In this document: piece after piece, positions 34,321 to 42,703 of the stretch
Layout of the letters: each line of letters opens with the position of its first letter
Position numbering within the stretch: position 1 is the first letter of the stretch
Assembly: GCF_003990645.1 (NCBI RefSeq)
Contig: NZ_RYZK01000004.1
Location: 1 to 64,000, forward strand
Length of the DNA stretch: 64,000 nucleotides
Source of the DNA: Shimia sediminis
GTDB taxonomy: Bacteria > Pseudomonadota > Alphaproteobacteria > Rhodobacterales > Rhodobacteraceae
Direction: 5' to 3'
Translations under genes and position numbers: made by a program
Notes under the pieces: generated by a model
Database searches by the model: none
Seen by the model: only the letters and a program-made list of their open reading frames with translations
Told to the model about the DNA's origin: nothing

Positions 34321-35991
34321 CTAGTGACCGCCGCCGAATACCCCGGTTTTGACCGAGTAATCCACCGCGATTTCGTAATCGGGGTCGTCGTCACTGTCGA
34401 CCATGAGGTGGCCTGCGCGGCTGAGCAGCTGGTGGCAGTCGCGGCTGAGGTGGCGCAGGGCCAGGGCCTTGCCTGCGGCTTCGTATTTGGCGGCTACCGC
34501 CTCGATCGCCTGCAGGGCCGACTGGTCCACCACACGGCTGCGCTGGAAGTCGACAATCACGTGATCGGGATCATGGGCGATGTCGAAAATCTCGACAAAG
34601 CCGTCTGCCGAACCAAAGAACAGCGGGCCTTCGATCTCGTAGACCTTGGCGCCCGGATCGCTTTCGGATTCGCGGGTGATGGCGTGGATGCGGCGCGCGT
34701 TTTGCCAGGCATAGGCCAGCGCCGAGACGATCACACCAACCACAACGGCGACTGCGAGGTCTTCCATCACGGTCACAACAGTCACGAGGACAATCACGAA
34801 GGCGTCCATCAGGGGCACCTTGCGCATGATCTTGAACGAGTTCCAGGCGAAGGTGCCGATCACCACCATGAACATCACACCGACCAGAGCCGCCAGCGGG
34901 ATCTGTTCGATCAGCGGGCTGGCGGCAACGATGAACAACAAGAGGAACAGCGCGGCTGCGATGCCTGCGATGCGGGTTCGGCCACCGGATTTCACGTTGA
35001 TCATCGACTGACCGATCATGGCGCAACCGCCCATGCCACCAAAGAATCCGGTGGTCACGTTGGCAACACCCTGAGCAATACACTCCTGGCTGGCACCACC
35101 ACGTTTGCCGGTCATCTCACCCACAAGGTTCAGCGTCAGCAGGCTTTCGATCAGGCCAATCGCCGCGAGGATCACGGCATAGGGCAGGATAATCCAAAAG
35201 GTCTCGAGGTTGAACGGCGCCAGTGGGGTGCCGTAGATGCCCAGCCCCTCGCCAAAGGGCACGTGGAACGTCGGGAAGCCGCCCTGGATCGAGGCCATGT
35301 CGCCGACGCGCGGTACGTCCAGACCAAAGCCGATCACCACGAAGGCGGTGATGGCAATCCCTGCCAGCGGCGCGGGAATGATCTTGGTCACCTTGGGCAG
35401 GCCCCAGACAATGACCATTGTCAGCACCACGAGGCCCAGCATCGTGGCCAGTTGCATGCCCGTCAGCCATTCACCACCGGTCATGCCATGACCATCAGAG
35501 ACCATGCTGCCCGGTACTTTGAACTGGCTCATTTGCGCCAGGAAAATCACGATGGCGAGGCCGTTCACAAAGCCCAGCATCACCGGATGTGGCACCAGCC
35601 GGATGAACTTGCCCCAGTGCATTGCACCGGCAATCAGCTGCAGGATGCCCATTAGGACAACCGTCGCGAACAGGTATTCCACCCCGTGCTGCGCCACCAG
35701 AGCCACCATGACCACGGCCAAGGCGCCGGTCGCGCCCGAGATCATACCCGGACGGCCACCGATGATCGCTGTGATGAGCCCCACGAGGAACGCCGCATAA
35801 AGACCCACCAGCGGGTGCACCCCTGCGACAAAGGCAAAGGCCACGGCCTCGGGCACCAGCGCCAGCGCGACGGTCAGACCCGACAGGATCTCGGTCCGGA
35901 TGCGGCCAACGGTAAAGCCCTCGTCCTGCATCACGGAAAGGTTCGGCGGAGAAATGTTCTTGGCCAAGAGGGCCAGCGCGGCGCGTCTCAT
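34321..35991 (-). CDS. SulP-family anion transporter with STAS domain
   Basis: A 556-residue SLC26/SulP permease, taking the ATG at 35991 (the frame is open to an ATG at 36102; an ATG at 35931 is also possible). About 12 hydrophobic spans begin with ILSGLTVALALVPEAVAFAF; GGRPGMISGATGAL and GGMGGCAMIGQSMINVKSGG are conserved SulP blocks. A cytoplasmic STAS domain (about 440-530; VIVDFQRSRVVDQSALQAIE) regulates transport. Substrate may be sulfate, bicarbonate or dicarboxylate; the closest pattern is the family often annotated as sulfate permease. Confidence 0.9.
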   Translation of the reverse strand: MRRAALALLAKNISPPNLSVMQDEGFTVGRIRTEILSGLTVALALVPEAVAFAFVAGVHPLVGLYAAFLVGLITAIIGGRPGMISGATGALAVVMVALVAQHGVEYLFATVVLMGILQLIAGAMHWGKFIRLVPHPVMLGFVNGLAIVIFLAQMSQFKVPGSMVSDGHGMTGGEWLTGMQLATMLGLVVLTMVIVWGLPKVTKIIPAPLAGIAITAFVVIGFGLDVPRVGDMASIQGGFPTFHVPFGEGLGIYGTPLAPFNLETFWIILPYAVILAAIGLIESLLTLNLVGEMTGKRGGASQECIAQGVANVTTGFFGGMGGCAMIGQSMINVKSGGRTRIAGIAAALFLLLFIVAASPLIEQIPLAALVGVMFMVVIGTFAWNSFKIMRKVPLMDAFVIVLVTVVTVMEDLAVAVVVGVIVSALAYAWQNARRIHAITRESESDPGAKVYEIEGPLFFGSADGFVEIFDIAHDPDHVIVDFQRSRVVDQSALQAIEAVAAKYEAAGKALALRHLSRDCHQLLSRAGHLMVDSDDDPDYEIAVDYSVKTGVFGGGH

Positions 35992-36115
35992 GCGGGGTAC
36001 CTGCAAAATTGGGAGTGTTCGCTGTCGCGTCCCTAACGGATAGGCTGCACTTGCACAATAGCCCTGCCACATAGCGGCATGGCCGGGCGCAGATTGCGAC
36101 ATTCACGCCGCACAG

Positions 36116-36985
36116 TCAGCGGATCACCACCAACATCGCCCCCACCACCACGAACAGCGCCATCGCCCCATGGCGCCAATAGAGCTTTTCCACCCGGAAA
36201 ATCGCCCAGTTCATCAACAGCACCCAGATCGGCGTGGTCGCCAGAAACGGCGCCACCAGGGTGATATTGCCCAGCTTGACCGCGCTGTTGATGAGCAGGA
36301 TACCAACCCCGTTTACCAGCCCCACCAGCAGAAACCACCCTTCGCCCACGCCCACGCGGCGCAAGGCGTTTTGCCGCCCCGTGGCAAAGACGATCACCAG
36401 TAAAACGGCCGTCGACGCGGTCGCCATCACCAGTGTTGCAAAGATCGGGCTGGGGATTTCCAACATTCCGATCTTGGACACCGGCTGCGCCACCCCTCGC
36501 GCCGCCGCAGCAGCCATTGGCAACAGCAACGCCCACCAGGCAAAGCTGCGCGCATGTTGCGGCACAACCCGCCCGGCAAGTGCCACACCCGCGACCATCA
36601 GGCAAAACCCAAGCACCATCGACAGCCCGATGCTCTCGTTCAGGAAAACAATTGCGACCGCAGCTGAAACGACGGGGGTGATATTTCCCAACAAGGCGGT
36701 CAGTGTTGGCCCCACGCGGCTGACTGATTGCATCTGGAGGAACTGCCCAAGTCCGGGCACCAGAATTCCGGCCAGGACAAAGTAGCGGACCGCCGGATGC
36801 AGAAACCACTCGGCTGATACGGTAAACGGGGACAGAACCCAGAACATGCCCGCCATGGCAACAACCGACAGGAACGCGCCTGCGATCGGGTCGACGGACT
36901 GCAGCGCATATCTCTGAAGGAAAACGTTCCCGGCCAGAATGTTCGCAGCGGCAAGAGCCAGTAGTATTGGAATGAGATCGGTCAT
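36116..36985 (-). CDS. EamA/DMT-superfamily transporter
   Basis: A 289-residue membrane protein with ten predicted helices in two EamA repeats (residues 1-135 and 145-289). It starts MTDLIPILLALAAANILAGN; the frame is open further upstream to 37315 but lacks family sequence there. Repeat 2 contains NGVGILLINSAVKLGNITLV and TTPIWVLLMNWAIFRVEKL, conserved in drug/metabolite transporters. Probably a metabolite exporter. It is divergent from the exported protein at 37121. Confidence 0.88.
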   Translation of the reverse strand: MTDLIPILLALAAANILAGNVFLQRYALQSVDPIAGAFLSVVAMAGMFWVLSPFTVSAEWFLHPAVRYFVLAGILVPGLGQFLQMQSVSRVGPTLTALLGNITPVVSAAVAIVFLNESIGLSMVLGFCLMVAGVALAGRVVPQHARSFAWWALLLPMAAAAARGVAQPVSKIGMLEIPSPIFATLVMATASTAVLLVIVFATGRQNALRRVGVGEGWFLLVGLVNGVGILLINSAVKLGNITLVAPFLATTPIWVLLMNWAIFRVEKLYWRHGAMALFVVVGAMLVVIR

Positions 36986-37120
36986 CAGGTTCCAAACGGG
37001 TGCACCTTTGGCCAATACAGGGGTTTCGAAGCCTTGGGAACCTTGAACAAGGCGCGTGCTCACGCATCGGTCCCGGCATTGTGAGTGGACCGGCGGCCCC
37101 ATCCGGCGCACCCTTGGCAG

Positions 37121-37693
37121 ATGCGAAACGGATTTTTCATACGCTGGCTTGTCCCGATCCTGCTGGCCACGCCGCTTTTGGCGCAGGATCTGGAAGGCAA
37201 CGACACGCCCGGCAACTGGCGGGTGACCTTTCACGAGATCCACGACATCTGGAATGTGATGTGTGATGAACGCGAAGAGCAGGGTGACCTGGTCCGGCGC
37301 TGTTACATCCGCCATGTTGACGTGTTTTCACCACGGCCCAAGTTCGCGGCCCAGTTTCTGTTTGTGACGCCCGAGGTCGGGGGCACCGGCTTTGAGGTCG
37401 ACTTTGGCATGGAGGCCGGGACAGTGTTCGCGCCGGGGCGGTTTCGCATCGAGCGAGACGGGCAGCGCGTCTGGCAGAGCAACTGGCCGGGGTGCCTGAC
37501 CGGGTTGGACTGTCGCTTTGCCAATGACAGCGGGGCCGTGCTGATCGATGCGATGCGGGCGGGGGGCGATTTTCGGTTCACCTTTCGCGACCGCCACGGG
37601 CAGGCGCAGGATCTGACCTGGCCGCTGGCAGAGTTCGACTCTGCATGGGGTGTCTTTTTGCAGCAATCCCGGGCGCGCGGGCTGGTGAAATAG
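37121..37693 (+). CDS. Exported IalB-like protein
   Basis: A 190-residue protein with a signal peptide (FIRWLVPILLATPLLAQ). The mature domain resembles invasion-associated locus B (IalB) proteins: NWRVTFHEIHDIWNVMC early, paired cysteines (VMCDE / RRCYIR, PGCLTGLDCRF) and RFTFRDRHGQAQDLTWPL. The ATG at 37121 fits the signal peptide. IalB proteins are periplasmic and of unclear function in free-living bacteria. The match is moderate. Confidence 0.65.
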   Translation: MRNGFFIRWLVPILLATPLLAQDLEGNDTPGNWRVTFHEIHDIWNVMCDEREEQGDLVRRCYIRHVDVFSPRPKFAAQFLFVTPEVGGTGFEVDFGMEAGTVFAPGRFRIERDGQRVWQSNWPGCLTGLDCRFANDSGAVLIDAMRAGGDFRFTFRDRHGQAQDLTWPLAEFDSAWGVFLQQSRARGLVK

Positions 37694-37715
37694 CGCCCCG
37701 GCAATGTCGGCACAA

Positions 37716-37759
37716 ACACCGACGTGATACCGACGTTACACCGACATGATACAGACCCC
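37716..37759. repeat. Tandem 22-bp direct repeat upstream of mtnP
   Basis: ACACCGACGTGATACCGACG and ACACCGACATGATACAGACC start 22 bases apart (17 of 22 matching), with a further ACCGACG inside the first unit. Two helical turns of spacing, about 80-125 bases before mtnP, suits a dimeric operator. Confidence 0.5.
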
Positions 37760-37840
37760 GGTTTTTGACCCTTTCGGCCCATTGCAAACCGTCCTCTTGC
37801 GCGCCAAGAATAGGCGCACTCAGACCAACAGGAGCACCCC

Positions 37841-38716
37841 ATGACTGATACTATGATTGCCGTGATCGGCGGCTCGGGCATCTATGAGATCGACGGGCTG
37901 GAGGATGCGGCATGGGGCGCGGTCGACACGCCCTGGGGGGCACCGTCGGACCAGATTCTGACCGGCACTTTGGATGGGGTCAGAATGGCCTTTTTGCCAA
38001 GACACGGGCGAGGCCACGTGCATACGCCCTCATCAGTGCCCTATCAGGCCAACATCGCCGCGCTGAAGCAGATCGGGGTGACGGATGTGATCTCGGTGTC
38101 TGCGGTGGGCAGTTTTCGCGAAGAGATGGCGCCGGGCGATTTTGTTGTTGTAGATCAATTCATTGACCGCACCTTTGCGCGGGAAAAGTCGTTCTTTGGT
38201 CCGGGTCTTGTGGCGCATGCGAGCGTGGCCCACCCAACCTGCGCGCGTCTCGGCGATGCCTGTGAAACCGCCGCCAGGGACGCCGGGATCAATGTGCACC
38301 GGGGGGGGACCTATCTGGCGATGGAGGGGCCGCAGTTTTCCTCGCTGGCCGAGTCGAAGATGTACCGCGAGAGCTGGGGCTGTGACGTGATTGGCATGAC
38401 CAATATGCCCGAGGCAAAGCTCGCCCGCGAGGCAGAGCTGTGCTACGCAAGCGTGGCCATGGTCACCGACTATGACAGCTGGCATCCCGATCACGGCGAG
38501 GTGGATGTCGCCGAGATCATCAAGACCCTGATGGGCAACGCGCAAAAAGGCCGCGACCTTGTCGGGCGCTTGCCCGCCCTCCTCGGCCCCGAGCGCGCTC
38601 CCTGCCCGCACGGCTGTGACCGGGCGCTGGAGTTTGCCATTCTGACAGCCCCCGAGGCGCGCGATCCCGCGATGGTCGAGAAGCTATCGGTCATTGCCGG
38701 ACGCGTTTTGTCATGA
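37841..38716 (+). CDS. mtnP: S-methyl-5'-thioadenosine phosphorylase
   Basis: A 291-residue PNP/MTAP-family enzyme splitting 5'-methylthioadenosine with phosphate into adenine and 5-methylthioribose-1-phosphate. It begins AVIGGSGIYEIDGL; the phosphate loop LPRHGRGHVHTPSSVPY, GTYLAMEGPQFSSLAESKMY and IGMTNMPEAKLAREAELCYA are signature blocks (Met in GMTNMPE contacts the nucleoside). LVTDYDSWH-type (here VTDYDSWHPDHGEV) selects adenine over guanine. It overlaps the LysE gene by four bases. Adenine made here is reused by Apt at 39722. Confidence 0.96.
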   Translation: MTDTMIAVIGGSGIYEIDGLEDAAWGAVDTPWGAPSDQILTGTLDGVRMAFLPRHGRGHVHTPSSVPYQANIAALKQIGVTDVISVSAVGSFREEMAPGDFVVVDQFIDRTFAREKSFFGPGLVAHASVAHPTCARLGDACETAARDAGINVHRGGTYLAMEGPQFSSLAESKMYRESWGCDVIGMTNMPEAKLAREAELCYASVAMVTDYDSWHPDHGEVDVAEIIKTLMGNAQKGRDLVGRLPALLGPERAPCPHGCDRALEFAILTAPEARDPAMVEKLSVIAGRVLS

Positions 38717-39339
38717 GTTTCGATCTCTGGCTGACCTTTGCGGCGGCCTCGCTGGCGCTGTTGTTGTTGCCCGGGCCTACGGTGTTGCTGGTCTTGTCCT
38801 ATGCGCTGACCCAGGGGCGCAAGGTGGCGCTGGCCACGGTGGCGGGTGTGGCCCTGGGCGATACCATTGCCATGACCGCGTCGCTGGTGGGGCTTGGCGC
38901 GCTGATCCAGACCTCGGCCACCGCATTTCTGGTGGTGAAATGGGTTGGCGCCATTTACCTGATCTGGCTCGGGTGGCGTATGCTGCGCAGCGCAAAACAA
39001 GCCGAGGCAGGGCCGCTGTTGAACACCCCGGCGCAAAGCCCGCGCGCGGTGTTTTCCCATACGGCATTGGTCACGGCGCTCAATCCCAAGAGCATTGGTT
39101 TCTTTATCGCCTTTGTCCCGCAATTCATTGATCCCACAGGACAAATCGCCGTGCAGATGGGTCTCATGACGGTGACGTTTGTCGGCATGGCGGCGCTGAA
39201 CGCCTTGGCCTATGCGCTGTTGGCAGACCGCCTGCGCAGCCGGATCACGCGGCCTGCGGTGATGCGCGGGTTGACCCGGCTTGGCGGCGTAACATTGATG
39301 GGAATGGGGTTGGTGACGGCAACGCTGCGGCGGGCGTAG
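38713..39339 (+). CDS. LysE-family amino-acid exporter
   Basis: A 208-residue membrane protein with six helices. LLLLPGPTVLLVLSYALTQG near residue 18 is the conserved LysE/RhtB start block (PGP), and TALNPKSIGFFIAFVPQFID near residue 120 is the second signature. It exports small amino acids or homoserine-lactone-like compounds. The start overlaps the mtnP stop (ATGA), so it is translated with mtnP; a link to methylthio or amino-acid by-products is inference only. Confidence 0.92.
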   Translation: MSFDLWLTFAAASLALLLLPGPTVLLVLSYALTQGRKVALATVAGVALGDTIAMTASLVGLGALIQTSATAFLVVKWVGAIYLIWLGWRMLRSAKQAEAGPLLNTPAQSPRAVFSHTALVTALNPKSIGFFIAFVPQFIDPTGQIAVQMGLMTVTFVGMAALNALAYALLADRLRSRITRPAVMRGLTRLGGVTLMGMGLVTATLRRA

Positions 39340-39343
39340 CCCG

Positions 39344-39520
39344 TCAGTCGTCGGGCGCGTTCTCTTTCATGAAGCGGCGAATGAAGTGGCGGATTTCGCG
39401 CGCCGCGCTGGTGTCCATCTCTTTACAGAGGTCGACAAAGGCGTCGCGTTCATCCTTGTCCAACCGCAGGACCAGCTGGCTGTTTTTTTTGCCAGAATTC
39501 TTGCCGTCTTTTTTACCCAT
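39344..39520 (-). CDS. Small ribbon-helix-helix-like protein
   Basis: A 58-residue frame: a basic head MGKKDGKNSGKKNSQ, then QLVLRLDKDERDAFVDLCKE, MDTSAAREIRHFIRRFMKE and an acidic tail. The short strand plus two helices with a hydrophobic pattern match MetJ/Arc-type ribbon-helix-helix DNA-binding proteins. Upstream on its strand GGGCGCACCTCTGA gives a weak ribosome site. It lies between the LysE gene (convergent, 4 bases) and apt (divergent, 201 bases). It has no partner toxin beside it, so a stand-alone regulator is more likely than an antitoxin. Confidence 0.6.
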   Translation of the reverse strand: MGKKDGKNSGKKNSQLVLRLDKDERDAFVDLCKEMDTSAAREIRHFIRRFMKENAPDD

Positions 39521-39721
39521 TCAGAGGTGCGCCCTATCGTGAAACCTTGCAGAGTCGTGCATATACACGCGGTATACAAATGCTGGGCAATGTTTACCCG
39601 AGATATGCCAGAATTGGAATGACCTGCATCAATGCCGTGCCGGGGCATGTGCGCATCCGCCCCTTGCGTCAGAGGCCCGGATCGGCCAAATGGAAACCGG
39701 AGTTTTTCAGAGGACCCGGCC

Positions 39722-40261
39722 ATGCGCAAAAGCAACGACGTCAAAGACTATATCCGCACCATCGTGGACTTTCCCCATGAGGGCATCATGTTCCGCGATG
39801 TGACCACGCTGTTTGCTGACCCGCGCGGGTTTCGCATGGCGATTGACCAGATGTTGCACCCCTTTGCCGGTGAGCGCATCGACAAGGTTGTCGGGCTTGA
39901 GGCGCGCGGGTTCATTCTGGGTGGCGCGATTGCCCACCAGTTGTCGGTGGGCTTTGTCCCGGTGCGCAAGAAAGGCAAGCTGCCCGGCACCACGATCTCA
40001 GAGGAATACACGCTGGAATATGGCGAGGCGATTGTCGAAATCCACGACGATGCTATTCAGCCGGGTGAGACCATTCTGGTGGTGGATGACCTCTTGGCCA
40101 CAGGCGGGACGGCCGAGGCAGGCATCAAGCTGATCGAACGTCTGGGCGGCGAAATCCTGGCCTGTTCGTTTATCATCGACCTGCCCGAGCTGGGCGGCCG
40201 CAAGAAACTGGAAGACATGGGAATGAATGTCTCGGTTCTGTGCGAGTTCGACGGGCTGTAA
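39722..40261 (+). CDS. apt: Adenine phosphoribosyltransferase
   Basis: A 179-residue type I phosphoribosyltransferase converting adenine and PRPP to [23 protein letters not shown] is the family start, [15 protein letters not shown] is the substrate-binding block, and [20 protein letters not shown] near residue 120 is the PRPP loop. The start at 39722 is chosen because the family begins at this Met; the frame is open to 39632. Functionally paired with mtnP one kilobase upstream. Followed by a strong hairpin terminator. Confidence 0.96.
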   Translation: MRKSNDVKDYIRTIVDFPHEGIMFRDVTTLFADPRGFRMAIDQMLHPFAGERIDKVVGLEARGFILGGAIAHQLSVGFVPVRKKGKLPGTTISEEYTLEYGEAIVEIHDDAIQPGETILVVDDLLATGGTAEAGIKLIERLGGEILACSFIIDLPELGGRKKLEDMGMNVSVLCEFDGL

Positions 40262-40345
40262 ACGGTTTCGAAACTTCTGGGCGGTATGCCTGACACACCG
40301 GTGTGGGACCGGTCATGCTTGCACGATCCCTATGGGGATCATCCA

Positions 40346-40385
40346 CGCCCCGTGCCATCCCCAATGGCGCGGGGCGTTTGATTTT
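40346..40385 (+). terminator. Rho-independent terminator of apt
   Basis: CGCCCCGTGCCAT, loop CCCCA, ATGGCGCGGGGCG (13-base stem with one G-T) followed by TTTGATTTT. It lies in the convergent gap between apt and the FAD oxidase and may serve both. Confidence 0.85.
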
Positions 40386-40394
40386 GGGGGCGCG

Positions 40395-41813
40395 TTACTC
40401 TGGCAGGGCCAGAACCGCACCAGGGTTCATGATGCCATTGGGGTCCAGCGCCTGTTTGATGCTGTGCATCGCCGCCAGCCGCACCGGATCGCCATAACGT
40501 TCAAGGTCACCGACCTTCATGCGCCCGACCCCGTGTTCCGCGCTGAAAGAGCCATCAAATGTCTGCAAGAGGTCATGCACCACGCGTTTGACCTCGTCGC
40601 GTTGCGACAGGTAGGCATCGCGGCTGACGCCAGCGGGCGGAAAGATATTGTAGTGCAGGTTGCCGTCGCCCAGGTGACCAAAGCAGTTCACGCGGAAATC
40701 GCCCAAGGCAGCAATCTTTTGCCCGGCGATCTCGATAAACTCGGCCAAGGCCCCGAGGGGCACAGAGATATCGTGGCTGGAGACCGAGCCGATGCGCTTG
40801 TTGGCCACGGGGATGTGCTCTCTGAGTGACCAGAACTCCTGACGTTGGCCCGCGTTCTGAGCGATAAGCCCGTCCTGAACCAAGCCCTCGTCCAAGGCCA
40901 CGGCAAAGAGCTGTTCCAGGGCGGCATCTGCGCCCTGTGACAGGCCAAATTCGATCAGCACCGACCATTCCGGTGGCGTGGCAAAGGGTTGGCGGATGTC
41001 AGGCAGGGTTTCGGCCACAAACGCGATCCCCTGACGGTGGATCAGTTCAAAGGCGCTGACGGCTTCGCCGACTTGGCTGCGCGCCAGCGCCAGCAGGCGC
41101 AGAGCAGCGGTGGGGCTTTCGACCGCCATCAGGGCGGTGCCCAAAGAGGCCGGGCGTGGTGAGAGTTTCAGGGCAGCAGCGGTGATGACGCCCAAGGTGC
41201 CCTCGGCCCCGATCATCAGGTTGCGCAGGTCGTAGCCGGTGTTGTCCTTGCGCAGACGTGTGAGGCCGTGCCAGATCTCGCCCGAGGGCATCACCACTTC
41301 AAGCCCGAGACAGAGATCGCGCGTATTGCCATAGCGCAGGACGTTCACCCCGCCTGCGTTGGTGCCGAGGTTGCCACCAATGGTGCAGGACCCCTCGGCG
41401 GCCAGAGACAGCGGGAACAGGCGATCAACCTCTTCCGCAGCGGTCTGGATATCGGCAAGGATGGCACCGGCCTCGGCGACGATGACGTTTTCCAAGGGGT
41501 GCACGGCGCGGATGGCTTTCATGCGCTCCAGTGAGAGCACAAGGGGGATCGCGCCCTGATATTTGATCTGACCACCGACAAGGCCCGTGCCGCCGCCATA
41601 GGGCACAACCGGAACGCCCGCCGTATTGCAGGCGGCAATGATGGTCGCAACCTCGTCAACGGTGCGCGGGCGCGCAACGAAAGTTCCGGGCAAACCGGCA
41701 TAGCGGCCACGCGGCTCTTCCATATATCGCGGGTCCGCGGGGCGCAGGGTATCTGTCGGCAAGGCGGCTGCAAGCGACTCGAGGAAAAGAGGTGAGGCAG
41801 AGGTCAGTGTCAT
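40395..41813 (-). CDS. FAD-linked oxidase (GlcD/D-2-hydroxyacid dehydrogenase family)
   Basis: A 472-residue VAO-type flavoprotein: FAD_binding_4 domain (PVVPYGGGTGLVGGQ near residue 70; SCTIGGNLGTNAGG near residue 142; DNTGYDLRNLMIGAEGTLGV near residue 190) and FAD-oxidase C domain with the signature NCFGHLGDGNLHYNI near residue 375 and SAEHGVGRMK. It oxidises a D-2-hydroxy acid (D-lactate, glycolate or D-2-hydroxyglutarate) to the keto acid. No GlcE/GlcF partners nearby, so a stand-alone dehydrogenase is likely. Confidence 0.92.
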   Translation of the reverse strand: MTLTSASPLFLESLAAALPTDTLRPADPRYMEEPRGRYAGLPGTFVARPRTVDEVATIIAACNTAGVPVVPYGGGTGLVGGQIKYQGAIPLVLSLERMKAIRAVHPLENVIVAEAGAILADIQTAAEEVDRLFPLSLAAEGSCTIGGNLGTNAGGVNVLRYGNTRDLCLGLEVVMPSGEIWHGLTRLRKDNTGYDLRNLMIGAEGTLGVITAAALKLSPRPASLGTALMAVESPTAALRLLALARSQVGEAVSAFELIHRQGIAFVAETLPDIRQPFATPPEWSVLIEFGLSQGADAALEQLFAVALDEGLVQDGLIAQNAGQRQEFWSLREHIPVANKRIGSVSSHDISVPLGALAEFIEIAGQKIAALGDFRVNCFGHLGDGNLHYNIFPPAGVSRDAYLSQRDEVKRVVHDLLQTFDGSFSAEHGVGRMKVGDLERYGDPVRLAAMHSIKQALDPNGIMNPGAVLALPE

Positions 41814-41844
41814 GACTTGTTCCTACCACGGCAGGTGGGCGCGT

Positions 41845-42654
41845 CTAGGGGTCTTGCAAAAAGCGCGGGGCCAGAACCCGGATGACGGGGCGGCTGGGCA
41901 ATGTTCGCAAAGACAATTCAAGATCGCTGGCACCGTCGATGACGATTTCATAGTCGCCCGACATGCCCGCAAGGAAGCTTTCCAGCGTCCAGCCTTCGAA
42001 CCAGTGCATCGGGATCACCACGCGGGCCTTCACGTTGCGCAGCACCCGCATCATGGTCTGAGTGTCGAGCGAGCGGCCCCCATCCACGGCGGCCATGACC
42101 ACATCCATGCGCCCCAGGGCAGCATATTGCGCGGCATTGGGTTCGTGGTGCAGGTGGCCCAGGTGCGCAATACACAGGCCTGCCACCTCGAACACAAAAA
42201 TCGAGTTGCCGTTTTCTTCGACCCCGTCAAACCGACGGATATCCGTGGGCACGTTCCTGACCAGCATCGACCCAAGATCAAGATGATGCACGGCCCTGTC
42301 CTCCAGATCGTCCCAGCCCTGCAGGACATGGGGAATGGCGGGGTCCGGGTAAGGTGTCCAATGGGTGTCATGGGCGTGGTTCATGGTGACCACGGTCGGC
42401 AGAAAGTCGACATTGCCGACAAAGCCCGTGAAATCGGTGATGGCTGAGGTGCCGTCATGAGCCTGAATCAGGAACGAGGCATGGGCGATATAGCTGATCC
42501 GCACATGGTTCTTTTCCAGCGGATCGCGAAACGAGGCTTGCTGCACATAATCCAGACCCGGTGCCTGTGCGAGCGCAATGCAATGGCTGGGGCGACGGTC
42601 CTCTGCCCACATGGGGCTGGCAAGACCCAACAAGATCAGAAGATGTTTCCACAT
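41845..42654 (-). CDS. Exported metallo-beta-lactamase-fold hydrolase
   Basis: A 269-residue protein with a short signal peptide (MWKHLLILLGLASPMWA). ISYIAHASFLIQAHDG and VVTMNHAHDTHW (HxHxDxH-type metal site), AHLGHLHHE and VVIPMHWFEGW show an MBL fold of the UlaG/YqjP-like branch. It would act in the periplasm; substrate unknown. The haloalkane dehalogenase is 50 bases upstream on the same strand, so the two may be expressed together. Confidence 0.85.
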   Translation of the reverse strand: MWKHLLILLGLASPMWAEDRRPSHCIALAQAPGLDYVQQASFRDPLEKNHVRISYIAHASFLIQAHDGTSAITDFTGFVGNVDFLPTVVTMNHAHDTHWTPYPDPAIPHVLQGWDDLEDRAVHHLDLGSMLVRNVPTDIRRFDGVEENGNSIFVFEVAGLCIAHLGHLHHEPNAAQYAALGRMDVVMAAVDGGRSLDTQTMMRVLRNVKARVVIPMHWFEGWTLESFLAGMSGDYEIVIDGASDLELSLRTLPSRPVIRVLAPRFLQDP

Positions 42655-42703
42655 GCGCGTACCTCCCGATCAACAGGATAGCACGGGTCAGCGGAAAGTC
42701 GCG

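Noticed and set aside
37716-37759. Short tandem repeats considered as a CRISPR array
   Set aside because: Only two imperfect units without spacers; no cas genes anywhere in the window.
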